Below the pieces are notes generated by a model that worked only from the letters and a program-made list of their open reading frames with translations, was not told the DNA's origin and made no database searches. 64,000 bases of DNA from Thalassia testudinum (Eukaryota; Streptophyta; Magnoliopsida; Alismatales; Hydrocharitaceae): positions 20,195,501 to 20,259,500 of the forward strand of contig JAZHRO010000054.1 of assembly GCA_037157565.1 (NCBI GenBank), read 5' to 3'. Positions 12,000 through 23,965 of the stretch are shown here, in pieces (positions within the stretch are counted from its first letter, which is position 1; each line of letters begins with the position of its first letter). The position numbers and the translations under genes are program-made.

Positions 12000-12395
12000 G
12001 AACCTTATTTTGATTTTCTAGGTTATCTACAGAAAACCTAAGTATCATACGGTTTGTGCAAGTGTTCCTAGGACTATTGTTAGGGTACTTTGAGGCTCTT
12101 TAACAAGAGTCTAAGAAAAAAATAAAGAGCAACAAAAGAAACAAAATATAAAGTACAATAGAAAGGAAATCTATCATATTCTTCATCTTCTTCCTTCTTC
12201 AAGCTTTCGCTCCTCGTGAAGCTCCTTTGCCTCTGTCAAGCTCCTCCAATTTGCCATGGATGCGAGCTCGAACTCCGTCTAAACACTTGTCCCCATTTGC
12301 AATTTAACATGAAAACTAGAACTCAAAAGCAAATGTTAAAAGACATGTATTTTGTTATCATCAAAATAAACGATCTTGGTACTCTAGCACCAACA

Positions 12396-12660
12396 ATCTC
12401 CCCCTTTTTCATGATGACATAATCATAAATAGTAATACATAAAATTCTCCCCCTTTTTGACATTATCAAAAAAGTTTTTATCAATTTTAATTCTCCTAAA
12501 TTCCCCCTTAAATCATGCTCTTCTAGTTTTTTAGGTTAAATTTCTTTTAATTAAGAATGATGTTCTCCCCTTTTTGTAATAACAAGATGGCTATATATTT
12601 TCTCCCCCTTTCTAAAGGAAATATAGCTAACTTAACACCTCCCCCTAAATGATTGACAAT
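12396..12660 (-). other. Cluster of polypurine tracts beside the 3' LTR
   Basis: On the minus strand AAAAAGGGGGAGA-type tracts occur at about 12396-12409 (abutting the LTR), 12446-12460, 12500-12508, 12553-12564, 12600-12612 and 12640-12648. Repeated polypurine tracts are a described feature of Sireviruses. Only the LTR-proximal one need act as plus-strand primer. Confidence 0.75.
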
Positions 12661-12860
12661 AAGCTCATAATTTTAACTCCCCATATCTATATGCTAATGA
12701 TGAAAAGATAGGGTTAAGGGTTTTACCTCACCTACCATGGCCAATAAAATGGCCCAAGTGGTGGTGGTGGATGCCACATCAGATGGGGCTCCTATCCGTA
12801 GCTTAGAGGTCTGGACATTGGTGCCGGTCTCCAATCGGATGGTTGACGTGCAACGGGTCG
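12661..12860 (-). other. Sirevirus 3' internal non-coding remnant
   Basis: About 200 bp of own internal sequence between the polypurine cluster and the nested solo LTR W1. No RT or RNase H motif is visible in any frame. It ends with ggtcg (12856-12860), the TSD of W1. Confidence 0.6.
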
Positions 12861-13562
12861 TGTAACGACTCGATTCCCGAGTCCCTATGAGACACGAGAA
12901 CCGGACCGACTCGATTAATCCCAAGACCTAGTCGTCCAACGAGAAAGTAACCAAAAGAGCAGTAAAATAAACCACATTCAACATGAAATATAACTAGAAG
13001 TAACAAAATGCAGCAGTAAGAAAAAGAACTACTACAACATGTACCACCACAATAGTAGAACAACATTTATAACATAACATGAACTACAAGTAAAGAAAAG
13101 TACGGGGGGGTAACAAGAACTACTCACTACAGTGGAACAAAAGGGGTACAAAAGAACTGTGGTAAGTCTACTGGACCCTACTTGGCTCAGCGTCCTCTGC
13201 AGCCGCTGACCCTGGCTGCTTAACACCTGGTCCTGAAAAGTAACGAGTGTAACACGTCAGCGAAACGCTGAGTAGAGTGGCAGCTAAACTAAAGAAGCAG
13301 TAAAGTGTACAATAGCTGTTTTATTTTCTTTCTTCCTTTATTTATGTCTTTCTATTGTTTCACAATTTATCTATTCCTCAGATCCTTCACTTGATCTCGA
13401 ATGTTCCTCGTGGGAACGATCTTGATTGCAGTCTTTTCCGAAGAGTAGAAGTAACACGTGGTGCTCTCCTGGCCGGGAGAGTCCCCCGTGGTGATCCTAC
13501 TCTCAGTCAACCACCCCAAGGTCACTGACAGACGTAACGGTGACTACGGCATGCGCGGTAAA

Positions 13563-16182
13563 TGTTACGAACGCGCGGCTTCAGACATCTTTTAAGACGT
13601 CTGGGAGGTGGCCCAGACGTCCGACCAGACGTCTGGAACCCCTTCCAGACGTCTGGGATTCAGTTTCGGTGGCACGCGCGGTTGCGTCTGTGCACCTGCA
13701 CGCGCAGACCTGCAGATGCGCTCCTTTTTCCCTCTCCTCCACAGGCGCTGCCCCTCTGTCTCGCTCTCTCTCTCTCCCCGCGCGGCTTTAAAAAGTCACG
13801 CCCTCTCCCTCACTCTCATCACCTCCGCTCCCTTCCTCTTCTCCTTCCAGCCGGTGCACGAGTGCGAGCGTGAGCGAGCGGCGGCAGCGACTGCCGCGGT
13901 GGGTGCGGGAGGACGTGCTGCGCGAGGGAGGAGGTGTCGGTCGTGAGGGCTCGGGCCTGCCGGGGCAGCGAGAGCCAGCCGACGGGGGCGCAGCAGGCGC
14001 AGAGTGACGCGGGAGGCCTGCTGCAGCTCGAGCAGCAGGAGGACGAGGTGTGGCATGCGTCGCGGGCGGAGGGCGAGTCGCGCTCTGATTCTGGAAGTTT
14101 TTCCAGAATCAGATGTCTAGGATTCCAACCAGACGACGGGGAAGACGTCTGGAGGATTGTCCAGGTGTCTGGTAAGTAAGTTATTTTTCGTACCTTCTTC
14201 CTTTCCTTCGACCGTCCGTACTGAGCACGAGGATGTGTACGTGCAGGTTCTGAGATTCGCATCCAACGCGAATCAGACGTCTGGCAGTGGTGCCAGATGA
14301 CTGGAGGGACTTCCAGACGTCCGGGGTGACCATCGGACGTCTGGGAACTAGGCCAGACGCCCCCGCAGGCTTCTGGACGTCTGAGAGACCACGCAGGACA
14401 AGGTACCATCTGATCCCCATTTTTAAGACGCCTGGAAGAAGTTCCAGACGTCTGATTTTGTACTGTTTCATCGTTTTCGACCCGTTTAGGGCCCGTTCGG
14501 AGTCCGTTTTCCGCATTTCGAGTTGCGTGCTTTTCGGAATTAAATCCTCTACCCGTCTACAATAGTTGTATACTGTTTTGAGAAACTCCTTGTGTTTGAT
14601 CCTTGTGATAGGACCCTGTTCCGTTGCAGTCTTGGGGGTTGCGGGGGTACGTGGGATTCCTGACCACACCCCCAGTACGCCTGTTGTAACCGGTAGAGTG
14701 GCTTTTAAGTTTATTAGTATAATCTGTTAAATTATGGAACCATAAATAGAACCTAGGACATTGCATGAATCCTAGGAATGAGAAACTAGAATGAATGGTA
14801 GATCCTAGGGTGTTGCATGAATCCTCGGGCTGGAAAACTAGATTGTATGATAGATCCTAGGGTATGGCATGAATCCTAAGATGGGAAGAACTAGTGGAAT
14901 ATATGAATACTGTAGTCTCAGAAAATGTGGAAAGGAAATAATAGCTACCTGTAAATTGGTTTAACAGCTGCCTGTTATGAATAAATGAGCATGTCTGAGA
15001 ATATGGGATGTATGAACATGAAACTGGAAAGGTGAAACCTGAATGTGCTGAGTTAAAAGGACTGGAACCCTACGGGGAATTAGGAGTGGAACTCCTGGAA
15101 AGAGAAAGGAATGGAACACAGAAAGAAAGACGTGGTAGTGTGCTGTCTCTTGGGTACGTAGTACCAAGGGAAATACCTGTACCTGTTTAGTGCAGAGCGG
15201 AGCCAGTCGCCTCAGGGACCCGGGGTTAGAACTGGCCACTTTGTACCGACTTGCTGGCCCTCATGTACGTAGTACCGAGGAGAGCTACTAGTGTAGGGAG
15301 GTATTAGCTACCCCACGGGCCCCGGGGTTTTGCTAGCCTCCTACACCGACTTGTTAGGCCCACTGGGCAAACCAGGGTAGTCAGGCGAGGGTGCGCGGAC
15401 TGTGGAGGGGCAAGGCCCCTGTTTGGTTACTGTGGAGGGGTTCGACCCCTGTTACTGAGAGGGCTCTGCCCTGTGCTGGTTCCGTGCTGTGTTTTGGGCG
15501 CACCCGTTAACGGAAACGACTGACCGCGTGCCAGTGCGGGTTAGCTACCTGTGCGTTTATCGCGCGTGCCGTAGTCACCGTTACGTCTGTCCGTGACCTT
15601 GGGGTGGTTGACTGAGAGTAGGATCACCACGGGGGACTCTCCCGGCCAGGAGAGCACCACGTGCTACTTCTACTTTTTGGAAAAGACTGCAATCAAGATC
15701 GTTCCCACGAGGAACATTCGAGATCAAGCGAAGGATCTGAGAAATAGATAAATTTTGAAATAATAGAAAGGCGTAAATAAAGGAATAAAGAAAATTAAAA
15801 CAGCTACTGTACACTTTACTGTTTCTTTAGTTTAGCTGCCACTCTACTCAGCATTTTGCTGACGTGTTACACTCGTTACCTTTCAGGACCAGGTGTTGAG
15901 CAGCCAGGGTCAGTGGCTGCAGAGGACGCTGGGCCGAGTAGGGTCCAGTAGAGTTACCACTGTTCTCTTGTACCTCTTTTTGGTTCCACTGTAGTGAGTA
16001 GTTCTTGTTATCGCTGTACTTTTCTTTACCAGCAGTTCATATTATGTTATGAATGTTGTTCTACCGTTGTGGAGGTACCCGTGCTCTTTTGGTTACTTCC
16101 TCGTTGGACGACTAGGTCTTGGGATTAGTCGAGTCGGTCCGGTTATCGTGTCTCATAGGGACTCGGGAATCGGGTCGTTACA
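13563..16182 (+). mobile_element. Chromovirus-type solo LTR W2 nested in W1, opposite orientation
   Basis: Plus strand reads TGTTACGAACG...GGTCGTTACA (2620 bp), flanked by TSD gtaaa at 13558-13562 and 16183-16187. It is the reverse complement of the W1/Tekay LTR type. Because it sits inside W1 in the opposite sense, each part of it finds an inverted partner in W1 within 5.3 kb. A weak TATA-like tttaaaa lies at 13787-13793. ORFs here (such as 13819-14409) are LTR by-products. Confidence 0.88.
13583..14453. repeat. Phased palindrome arrays in W2
   Basis: First block 13583-13654: starts at 13583, 13595, 13615, 13627 and 13647, i.e. alternating 12 and 20 bp. Second block: starts at 14275, 14295, 14315, 14335, 14355 and 14375, six in a row at exactly 20 bp, then 14426 and 14446, again 20 bp. 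Isolated copies occur at 14111 and 14143. The first block lies about 130-200 bp upstream of the weak TATA. Confidence 0.9.
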
Positions 16183-17293
16183 GTAAACGCACGGGTACCT
16201 ACCCCGCACTGGCACGGGGTCAATCGTTTCCGTTAACGGGTGCGCCCAAAGCACAGCACGGAACCAGTATAGGGCAGAGCCCTCTCAGTAACAGGGGTCC
16301 AACCCCTCCACAGTAACCAAACAGGGGCCTTGCCCCTCCACAGTCCGCGCACCCTCGCCTGACTACCCTGGTTTGCCCAGTGGGCCTAACAAGTCGGTGT
16401 AGGTGAGCTAACAGAACCCCGGGGCCCGTGGGGTAGCTAGTACTTGCTCTACACTAGTAGCTCTCGTTGGTACTGTGTACACGAGGGCCAAAAGTCGGTA
16501 GAAAGTGGCCAAACCTAACCCTGGGTCCCTGGGGAGGCTGGCTCCGCTCTGCACTAAGCAAGTAACAAGTGCTTCCCCTGGTACTACGTACCCAAGAGGC
16601 AACACACTTCCACATATTTCCTTCTCAGTTCCATTTCATTCTCTTTCCAGGAGTTCTACTCCTAATTCCCCGTAGGGTTCCAGCTCTTTTAACTCAGCAC
16701 ATTCAGGTTTCACCATTCCAGTTTCACGTTCTTACAACCCATATTCTCAATCATGTTCATTTATTCATAACAGGCAGCTGTTAAATCAATTTACAGGCAG
16801 CTATTATTTCCTTTCCACATTTTCTAAGACTGCAAAGTCTATATTCATATCACTAGTTTTCCAGTCCTAGGATTCATGCCGTACCCTAGGATCTATCATT
16901 CAATCTAGTTTTCCAGCCCTAGGATTCATGCAATACCCTAGGATCTATCATTCAATCTGGTTTCTCATTCCTAGGATTCATGCGATGCCCTAGGTTCTAT
17001 TAATTGTTCCATAATTGTAACAAATTATGTTAATAATTCTTAAAGCCACTCTACCAGCTACAACGGGAGTACTAGGGGTGTGGTCGAAAATCCCGCGCGC
17101 CTCCGCAACCCCCAAGACTGCAATGGAACGGGATCCTATAACAAGGATCAAACACAAGGAGTTCCTCAGAACAGTATATAATTACTGTAGACGGGTAGAG
17201 GATTTTATTCCGAAAAGAACGCAACTAGAAACGCGGAAAACAGACTCCGAACGGGCCCTAAATGGGTCGAAAACGACGAAACAGTCTAATATC

Positions 17294-18151
17294 AGACGTC
17301 TGGAACCTCTTCCAGACGTCTTAAAATGTGGGTCAGATGGTACCTTTGTTCTGTGTAATCTCTCAGACGTCCAGAAGCCTGCGGGGGCGTCTGGCATAGT
17401 TCCCAGACGTCCGATGGTCACCCCGGACGTCTGGAAGTCCTTCCCGTTGTCTGGCACTACGGCCAGACGTCTGATTCGCACCGGATGGCGAATCTCAGAA
17501 CCTGCACGTACCCACTCATCGTTCTTAGTACAACGAGTCGCAGAAAAGGACGAAGGACGAAAATAACTTACTTTCCAGACGTCTGGACAGTCCTCCAGAC
17601 GTCTTCACCGTCGTTAGGTTGGAAGCCCAGACGTCTGATTCTGGAAAATTTTCTAGAATCAGAGTTCGACTCGCTCTCCGCCAGCGACACACGGCCGTGC
17701 CGCGCCTCGTCCGCCTGCTGCTCGAGCTGCAGCAGCCCTCCAGCGACGCTCCACGCCCGCGGCTCCCCCGCCGGCCAACTCTAGCTGCCCGAGCAGGCTC
17801 GAGCCCTCACGGTCGAGCTTCTCCTCCCTCGCGCAACACCTCCTCCTGCAACTCACCGCGGCTGCCGCTGCCGCCTCCTGCTCGCACTCGCGCTCTCGCA
17901 CCGGCTGGAGGAAGAAGAAGGAAGCGGTGGAGATGAGAGTGAGGGAGAGGGCGAGGGCCTTATAAGGCCGCGCGGGGAGAGAGAGAGAGAGGGAGCGCAG
18001 CCTGCGCCTGCAGGAGGAGAGAGGGAAAAAGAGGCGTTCGCAGGTCTGCGTGCGCAGGCGCGTAGACGCAATCCTGCGTGCCGCAGAAATTAAATCCCAG
18101 ACGTCTGGAAGGGGTTCCAGACGTTTGGTCAGACGTCTTAAAAAGGCATCT
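17294..18151. repeat. Phased palindrome arrays in W1
   Basis: Starts at 17294 and 17314, then 17365, 17385, 17405, 17425, 17445 and 17465 (all 20 bp), 17576 and 17596 (20 bp), 17629, and finally 18099, 18119 and 18131 (20 then 12 bp). This mirrors the W2 layout, as expected for the same LTR family, although individual copies have diverged. Confidence 0.9.
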
Positions 18152-18175
18152 TGAAAGCGTGTTCGTAACAGGTCG

Positions 18176-19769
18176 ATCGGTTATTCGTCGTCTCATCGGT
18201 CTTCTTGTTTTCCTCCTTGGTCTACTCCTTGGTCCTCCCAACTCGAGTTGACCATTCTTGAGCTTGTAGGTCCAGTCCTTTACGTTGATATCTTCTTCGA
18301 AACCTACAAAACAGGATTCCAATTCTTTCTTTGGTATCCAAGTGAGCTTGAATTCGTATTTGTTAATGGGTCTCCTTGACGGAGATCCTTTCTCAATCTT
18401 AGGGCTATACAATTTATCTACCTTATTGATTAACTTGTTAGAATTTTCCCTAAAACATGCAATTTCCTCTTTTATAATGTGCATCTATTTTTTAAATCAG
18501 AAATTTCTATTTTAAAACTAATATTTTCCTCAATCAACTTATTATTTACAATGATTAGGTTATGATTTTCTAACAATAAGTCATCATTTTTAGGACTGGT
18601 TTCTAGGTCCTTAAGTAGCTTCTCTAATCTATCATTTTCAGATTTTAATATGCTAAGTTTTCTACTTTTAATGAGAGTAACATCATTAAAATCTCTTTGA
18701 CTAACATCACATAGTTCATTAAAAGCTTTTTGTAAGTCCGAGTTTACCTCATTGTTGGAGTCGCTTTCGCTGTCGCCTGCTGTTGCCATGAAACCCATGC
18801 AGGCGGTTTCATTCTTCTCAGGATTTTCTTCTTCTTCCTCCGAGCTCGAGTCGTCCCAAGTCGCTTAGAACACCTTCTTCTTATACTTCTTCTCCTTCTC
18901 GTTCTTCTTCTTTTTGTTGAGAAGATGGCACTCGGGTCGAAGATGACCCTTTCGTTGCAGTGGTAACAACATCTCGGGCTTTCCTTTCCTTTCTCCTTCT
19001 TTTCTTCCCTACAAAACTTGGAAAATTTTTTAAGTAAGAATTTAAAATCTTCGTCATTGGAACTTACCTCGCTATCTGACGTGGCTTTGAATGCGAGGGT
19101 CTTCTTCAGTTTTGGCTCCAGTGTATCATTCTTCTTCTGCTTCAGTTTTGTCTCATAGGCCATTAGATTGCCTAGGAGATCCTCCATGTTGAGCTCCTCC
19201 ACTTCGTTCGCCTCTTCGATGGCGGTAACCTTCTGCTCCCATTCTGATCCAAGGGAGCGAAGAAGTTTCCCTTGAAGTTCTCCCTTGATAAAGGTCTTAC
19301 CTAAAGCTTTTAAACTATTTACAATGAGAGTGAACCTAATGTTCATCTCACTTAGAGATTCGTTAGACTTTATTGAAAAAGACTCAAATTCTTGAGAAAG
19401 TAAATTGATTTTAAAAGTATTTACCTTAGAAGTACCCTCGTGAGTTACCTTGAGTGTGTGCCATATCTCGCATGCAGTGGCACATTGCGAGATTCTATTG
19501 AACTCCTCCGGGTTCAACACGTAATACAATGTGTTCATTATTTTCGTGTTGAGAGAGAGTTCCCGGATCTGCTGCTGCAAGTATCCTGTGGTGGGTCTCT
19601 CTGGGATGTCGAAAGGGGTCTCACATCGGGCTCATATTGTGAAGTCATTGGCTTGAAGCCATGTCTTCATCTGCAGCTTCCAGTACGGGTAGTTGTTCTC
19701 GTCAAATAATGGTTGACGAGTGGTAAACTGCCCCTCAAGAATCCTTGTCGCAGAGCTGCTTCCCTCCAT
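18176..19769 (-). pseudogene. Sirevirus-type gag, frameshifted
   Basis: The minus-strand frame starts at the ATG at 19769-19767, 40 bp after the PBS. It gives a DUF4219-like start (YPYWKLQMKTWLQANDF), then the UBN2-type copia gag core (NSLKALGKTF, ELQGKLLRSLGSEW, YETKLK). Next is a CX2CX4HX4C zinc knuckle whose reading needs a frame change (CYHCNE..GH....C, about 18960), an acidic stretch, and a predicted coiled coil (18798-18472). A stop lies near 19634 and another after the coiled coil. The frame runs out at the W1 insertion (18175) with no protease following, so the structural part is retained while all enzymes are missing. Confidence 0.8.
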
Positions 19770-19809
19770 GATCTTCTTGCTAAGTGTTACTCTAATCTTG
19801 CAAGAACCT

Positions 19810-19821
19810 GCTCTGATACCA
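19810..19821 (-). other. Primer binding site, initiator Met tRNA
   Basis: Minus strand TGGTATCAGAGC, two bases inside the 5' LTR end at 19824. It is the standard plant initiator-Met tRNA complement and confirms minus orientation. Confidence 0.9.
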
Positions 19822-20452
19822 ATTGTAATTCCCTACTTGAAGGGGGTGAGATGTGCGTGACATATAAAAAGCGGAATTAAAAGCTAACAATCTCACAGAA
19901 TTAGTAATCACACAATGTATACAATTATTTTTAGGTGGAAACCCAAATCGGGTGAAAACCACCACCTAACCCTCTCAAGTTAGGATTTCCCGATCGATCT
20001 AGTCGATCAAATCCACTATACAAACTACTTAAACGAGGGTAGTTCAACCTCAGGTACAACCACGCTACAAGTACAAGGGTAGCGTTCCTCAACCCCTCCT
20101 CTTCACAAGGAGGATTTTGTCCCTCGATGGAGATGAGAATTCACAAAGCAAATACTCAAACCAAAGAACAATAAAAGTACAACAATCCTATAGAGCCACA
20201 ATTATTAAAACCTAGCTTCTATAGGAGTTAGGAAACTTTCCTTTGGTGGCAGTGCGTCGATGTGACGACATGGGTGCATGAACCATGCGGCAGTGCTTTG
20301 TCGTTCTCGTAATTGCAGAGGGAAAGCGGGTGCGCAACTGGATTCATGCTCTCTAGATGTGGAACAAATACTTGGAGAGCTAGAGCTTCTTCTAGATGAT
20401 CTTCTACTTCTTCTTTTTTTTGACACAAGAGATGTGAAAGTGTGTTTCTTGG

Positions 20453-23247
20453 TGTTCGTACGACTTTCTCGTGTTTTAAATTAACCTTGTTGCAGTATAG
20501 TTGAAAAAGCGTATGAACAAATAAAAATTTTTATTACTTGAAATTTGAAAATATTTCGAGGTCAAACTTAGGGAGTAAATTGGTATTTAGAAGTCAAAAA
20601 TCACAAAACGTGAAAGATAATGTTTAGTAATAATGCACTGTATATAAAGGGTAGAGAGTAAAAACATAAAAAGAAACAAGTTCTTTTTCTTTTCTTCCTT
20701 CTTCTCCTCTCTTTCCTTTTTCTTTCTTTCTTCTTTCTTTGTCTTTGGCCTTCTTCAGACGTCTGATTCTGTGAATCAGACACCTTAACTAACGACTGCT
20801 ACAGTGCTTCTTCAGCCTTCTTTGGCTTCTTTTCTTCTCTGCTGCAGCTCCTTCCTCTCTGCGGCAACTCTTTCCTCCTCTTTTCTTCTTTTGGCTTTCT
20901 GAGCTGCTGCGCCTCCTCCTCCTTCTTCAAGTCCTTCCTTCTCCTTCAGCTGCCCTTCTTCTTTGGCTCCTTCTTCTCTGCCTTTGGCCAAGTCCTTTTG
21001 CAGGCTTCTTCCTTTGCAGCTAAGTCTTCAGCTTCTTCTTCCTTCAGCTACTCCTCTTCTTCTCTTCCTCTTCCCTGCAGCTGCTTCCTCTTCGTCCTTC
21101 TTCCCTGCACAGCACAGAGAAGCAAAACCTACCCCCTACCCTCTCCGTGTCTCTCTCTCTCTCTATTTTGCTCTCAGGACATAGCTCTCCCAGGGCCAGC
21201 CGGGTAATCGGGTCGGGTTACGCGCGCCCAGGTCCAGGCGCACCGGCGTGGGTGGTGCGCGAGGAGTGCAGGGTAAATGGGTCAACCAGGTCTGCGTAGG
21301 TGTGGTCGCGGACGAGGCAGGTGGAGTGGGCGAGGGACCTCATCCCGTGTTACTTGAGGCGACGGGATAAAAGCACAAAATCAATATAAGTCACTCACCT
21401 GCGTTGAGAACTTCCGAGGTGGGACTAAAGTCCCACCCGCTTTTGCTTGCGCGCCCGCAGGAGGCTTTCCTTCAATTGCTGCAGTTGGGTGCTTCGCTAA
21501 GTCAATTGCCTGGCGATGTGCGTGCGCGAGACCAACCCGCGCCTCCTGGTCCCGGGAGCCTAGAGCATTGGGGCCTGGAGCAACCTTGCAAGCTCCTTCA
21601 GGTTGTCGCTAATGGCAGCAGAGGCTCACACCTGAAACACACGAACACGGCCTCGCGATCCTGTCAAATGCCTTGGGGAGCTTCGCTGTGTCACGGCGAA
21701 GGTGAGGCGGGGGTTGGCATAGCGTGGGGGCGCCTGTGTGAGTGTGCCTAAGGCTTATTGTGGCTGTGCAGGTGGGTGTGTTCGGTGGGCACGTGGGGTG
21801 TGTGTGGTGGTTAATGGAGGAGTGGATGGTGATCAGTGAGTGATGGCGAAGGTTCTGAGGTGGGTGGCGAGGCGTGTGGACGGGTGGAATGACGGATTCG
21901 CCTCGCCAGTGGTCTGCTGGAGATAAGGGAGATGGAGGTGATTGGCGGCTGTTGAGGGGAGTTTTCTAAAATTAAGTAGGGAAAAATAGAGAGTAGAGAG
22001 AGAGGAACTTACTGAGGAGAGTTGGATGTAGGGGGGAGGCGGAGGGCAAGTGGCGGGTATCTGCCGTCGCTGAAGACGAAGACCCTGTGGTGAAGAAGTG
22101 GCGATGAGGAAGGGGGTCGGAAGGGCGTGCACTGGTACGGTGCGGTGCGGAGGAGCACGGCGGAGATGTCTCTGCCACTGGTATGGTGGCAGAGCGACAA
22201 GAAGAGGAAGGGAGAGTCGCCGGAAGCTGTGGGCAGTTGGTCAGAGTGAGGAGGAGACGAATTTGGGAGGCTTTCTCTGGCCAAATCAAGCTTACTGGAA
22301 GCGGAAGGATCTGGGCTTCCTTAAATAGGCAAGGGCAGAGGGAAGAATCGAGAGAAATCGGCAGGAAGACCACGCCAGAGGTATGGTCGGAGGAGACTCA
22401 TACCCCTCGAGCGTTCGCATGAGATGTATGGGATGTTTCAGGGCATGGGGAGCTGCCCATGCGGTAGGGGGCTTCGCAGGGAGCTCCCCTTTCAAATTTG
22501 AGAGCGGCTCCCCATGAGATCGAGAGAATCTCCGTGCAAAGTCACCGGAGGTATGGGTCTCTACTGTGATGGTAGAGGGACCAAAATGAAGAAAGAGAAG
22601 AAGTTGAGGGGGTATTTGCAAAGGTTTCAAAAAGTTAAGGGTCTGAATGTAATTTGGTGGACCAAATTGCAAAGTAGGTCAAGATGACCTTCCCTTAGGT
22701 CTAAATTTTCGTATAAACCTAATTTGGACTTAAGGAATCCAATGGTGAAGTTGGATTTTAGGTTTGACTATGTTTGACTAGACATTTTGGACAAAAACTT
22801 AAATTAGGTCAAATATTAGGCATGGACCCAAATTTAGGTCAAAACAGGTTCCAAAGGTCAAATTGAAGGTTCTAAACCCTAGAGGATATTTTTCCATGAA
22901 TTTTAGAGGGTTTAGTTGATTTTTATTTTTCCTGGAACCTTGTTAATTTAAGTGGGTTTATTTTAGGGTTACAGAATGTCATTTAATTCCTAGATTTCAC
23001 AATAACCCTTTTCTGACTGAACCATCTCACTTTTTCTCTTATTAAGTCTAATTGACCTATGTCTAGACCCTTAGAAATCCCGTTGATGCATTGCAATGGT
23101 AAAATTACAGTTTTACCCCTTATTTTATGTTCTCTTCCCAAATTAATGTTTCCTTGAATTAAGCCCTTTTCTTAGTTATGCAGGAGCTCTTGTTCACTTT
23201 ATTAGGTCAAAATATGCTAGTCAGGGCTCATGATGAGATTCTCATCA
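20453..23247 (-). mobile_element. Athila-like solo LTR (2795 bp)
   Basis: Plus strand reads TGTTCGTACG...CTCATCA and is flanked by the perfect TSD cttgg (20448-20452, 23248-23252). It is the inverted counterpart of the 3' LTR at 6264-9152. No PBS, polypurine tract or coding sequence is attached, so it is a solo LTR. One pair of the palindrome motif lies at 20757 (agacgtct) and 20778 (agacacct), 21 bp apart. ORFs at 20963-22672 are low-complexity LTR sequence. Confidence 0.88.
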
Positions 23248-23411
23248 CTTGGTGTGTCTTGGAGTATTTCTCAAGCTAAGGGATCCTCCTCTATTTATAG
23301 AGGGCCTAGGAAGGCTTTGGAAGGCCTTAGAAGGCTTTCATAGCCGTTGGGGTTGAACCCAAGGCAAAACAGGCCATAATCAGAATCAATCACGATTTTG
23401 ACAGGGTCATC

Positions 23412-23965
23412 AGATGTCTGGTCCGGGCATCAGACATCTGGAAAACCTGTTTAAGACGTCTGTGAACTAAGTTAGACATTTGATTCTAAGCGGGTTTCCT
23501 TCCTGACTTGAATTAGACTTAAACAGGGTTCTAGTGTATGGCCATTAGACGACATAGAGGATGTATGGCACTAGGTCTGGATGTATGGAAACCTATTTGT
23601 TCTGCGGAAATGGATTCCCAAGGAAGGTAACGGCTAGAAAATCTCTCAAAGGAGATTTTGGGTCAGTCGAGGCAAAATGGTCACATATCAGATGTTTGGG
23701 GTCCTCTACGGAAGCCTGATATAACGCTAACGGTTATTTTCCTCAACGATTACATAGGAAGCCAACGTTCCACTAATTAGACGTTTGGCAAAGGCATCAT
23801 ACGTCTCCTAAGACGTCTGGACTAAGGTCTGGACGATGGATTTTAATAGACAGAACCTATAAAGTCCAGCCTAGATGTTTTGGATGTCTGATCAAATAGT
23901 CAGACATCTTAAAAGTTACTATCAGACGTCTGATTTCCAGATTGGACGTCTGATAAGGTTGTCTG
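23412..23965. repeat. Phased palindrome array, Sirevirus 5' LTR
   Basis: The same array as 11454-11999, with independent substitutions that have destroyed several copies (for example gatgtatgg for gatgtctgg). Three exact AGACGTCT copies remain. The two LTRs should have been identical on insertion, so the differences record decay. Confidence 0.85.

Larger units (their letters stand above)
10671..12395 (-). repeat. 3' LTR of the Sirevirus-like element (1725 bp)
   Basis: Plus strand reads TGTAATTCCC...CACCAACA and matches 19824-20452 plus 23248-24361. It contains a strong minus-strand TATA box (11333-11342) and, upstream of it in element sense, a long array of AGACGTCT-type palindromes. ORFs around 11053-11409 are LTR sequence without a protein family. 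Confidence 0.9.
12861..18170 (-). mobile_element. Chromovirus-type solo LTR W1, split by a second solo LTR
   Basis: Plus strand reads TGTAACGACTCG...GTTCGTAACA and matches the LTRs of the Tekay-like element at 52306-63046 in the same orientation. A perfect TSD ggtcg flanks it (12856-12860, 18171-18175), and there is no internal region, PBS or polypurine tract, so it is a solo LTR. Its own length is about 2685 bp after removing W2 and its TSD, close to 2674 bp for the related intact LTR. A minus-strand TATA-like CTTATAAGG (17959-17967) lies about 200 bp after the LTR start. Confidence 0.88.

Noticed and set aside
14275..14453. Regular 20-bp spacing of short repeats resembling a CRISPR array
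   Set aside because: The conserved part is only 8-12 bp and palindromic, spacers are 8-12 bp, no cas genes are present and the DNA is nuclear plant LTR sequence.
13540..18071. Several 60-196-residue Arg/Pro/Ser-rich ORFs in GC-rich DNA
   Set aside because: All lie inside W1 and W2 LTRs, recur in mirror image in the inverted copy, and match no family.
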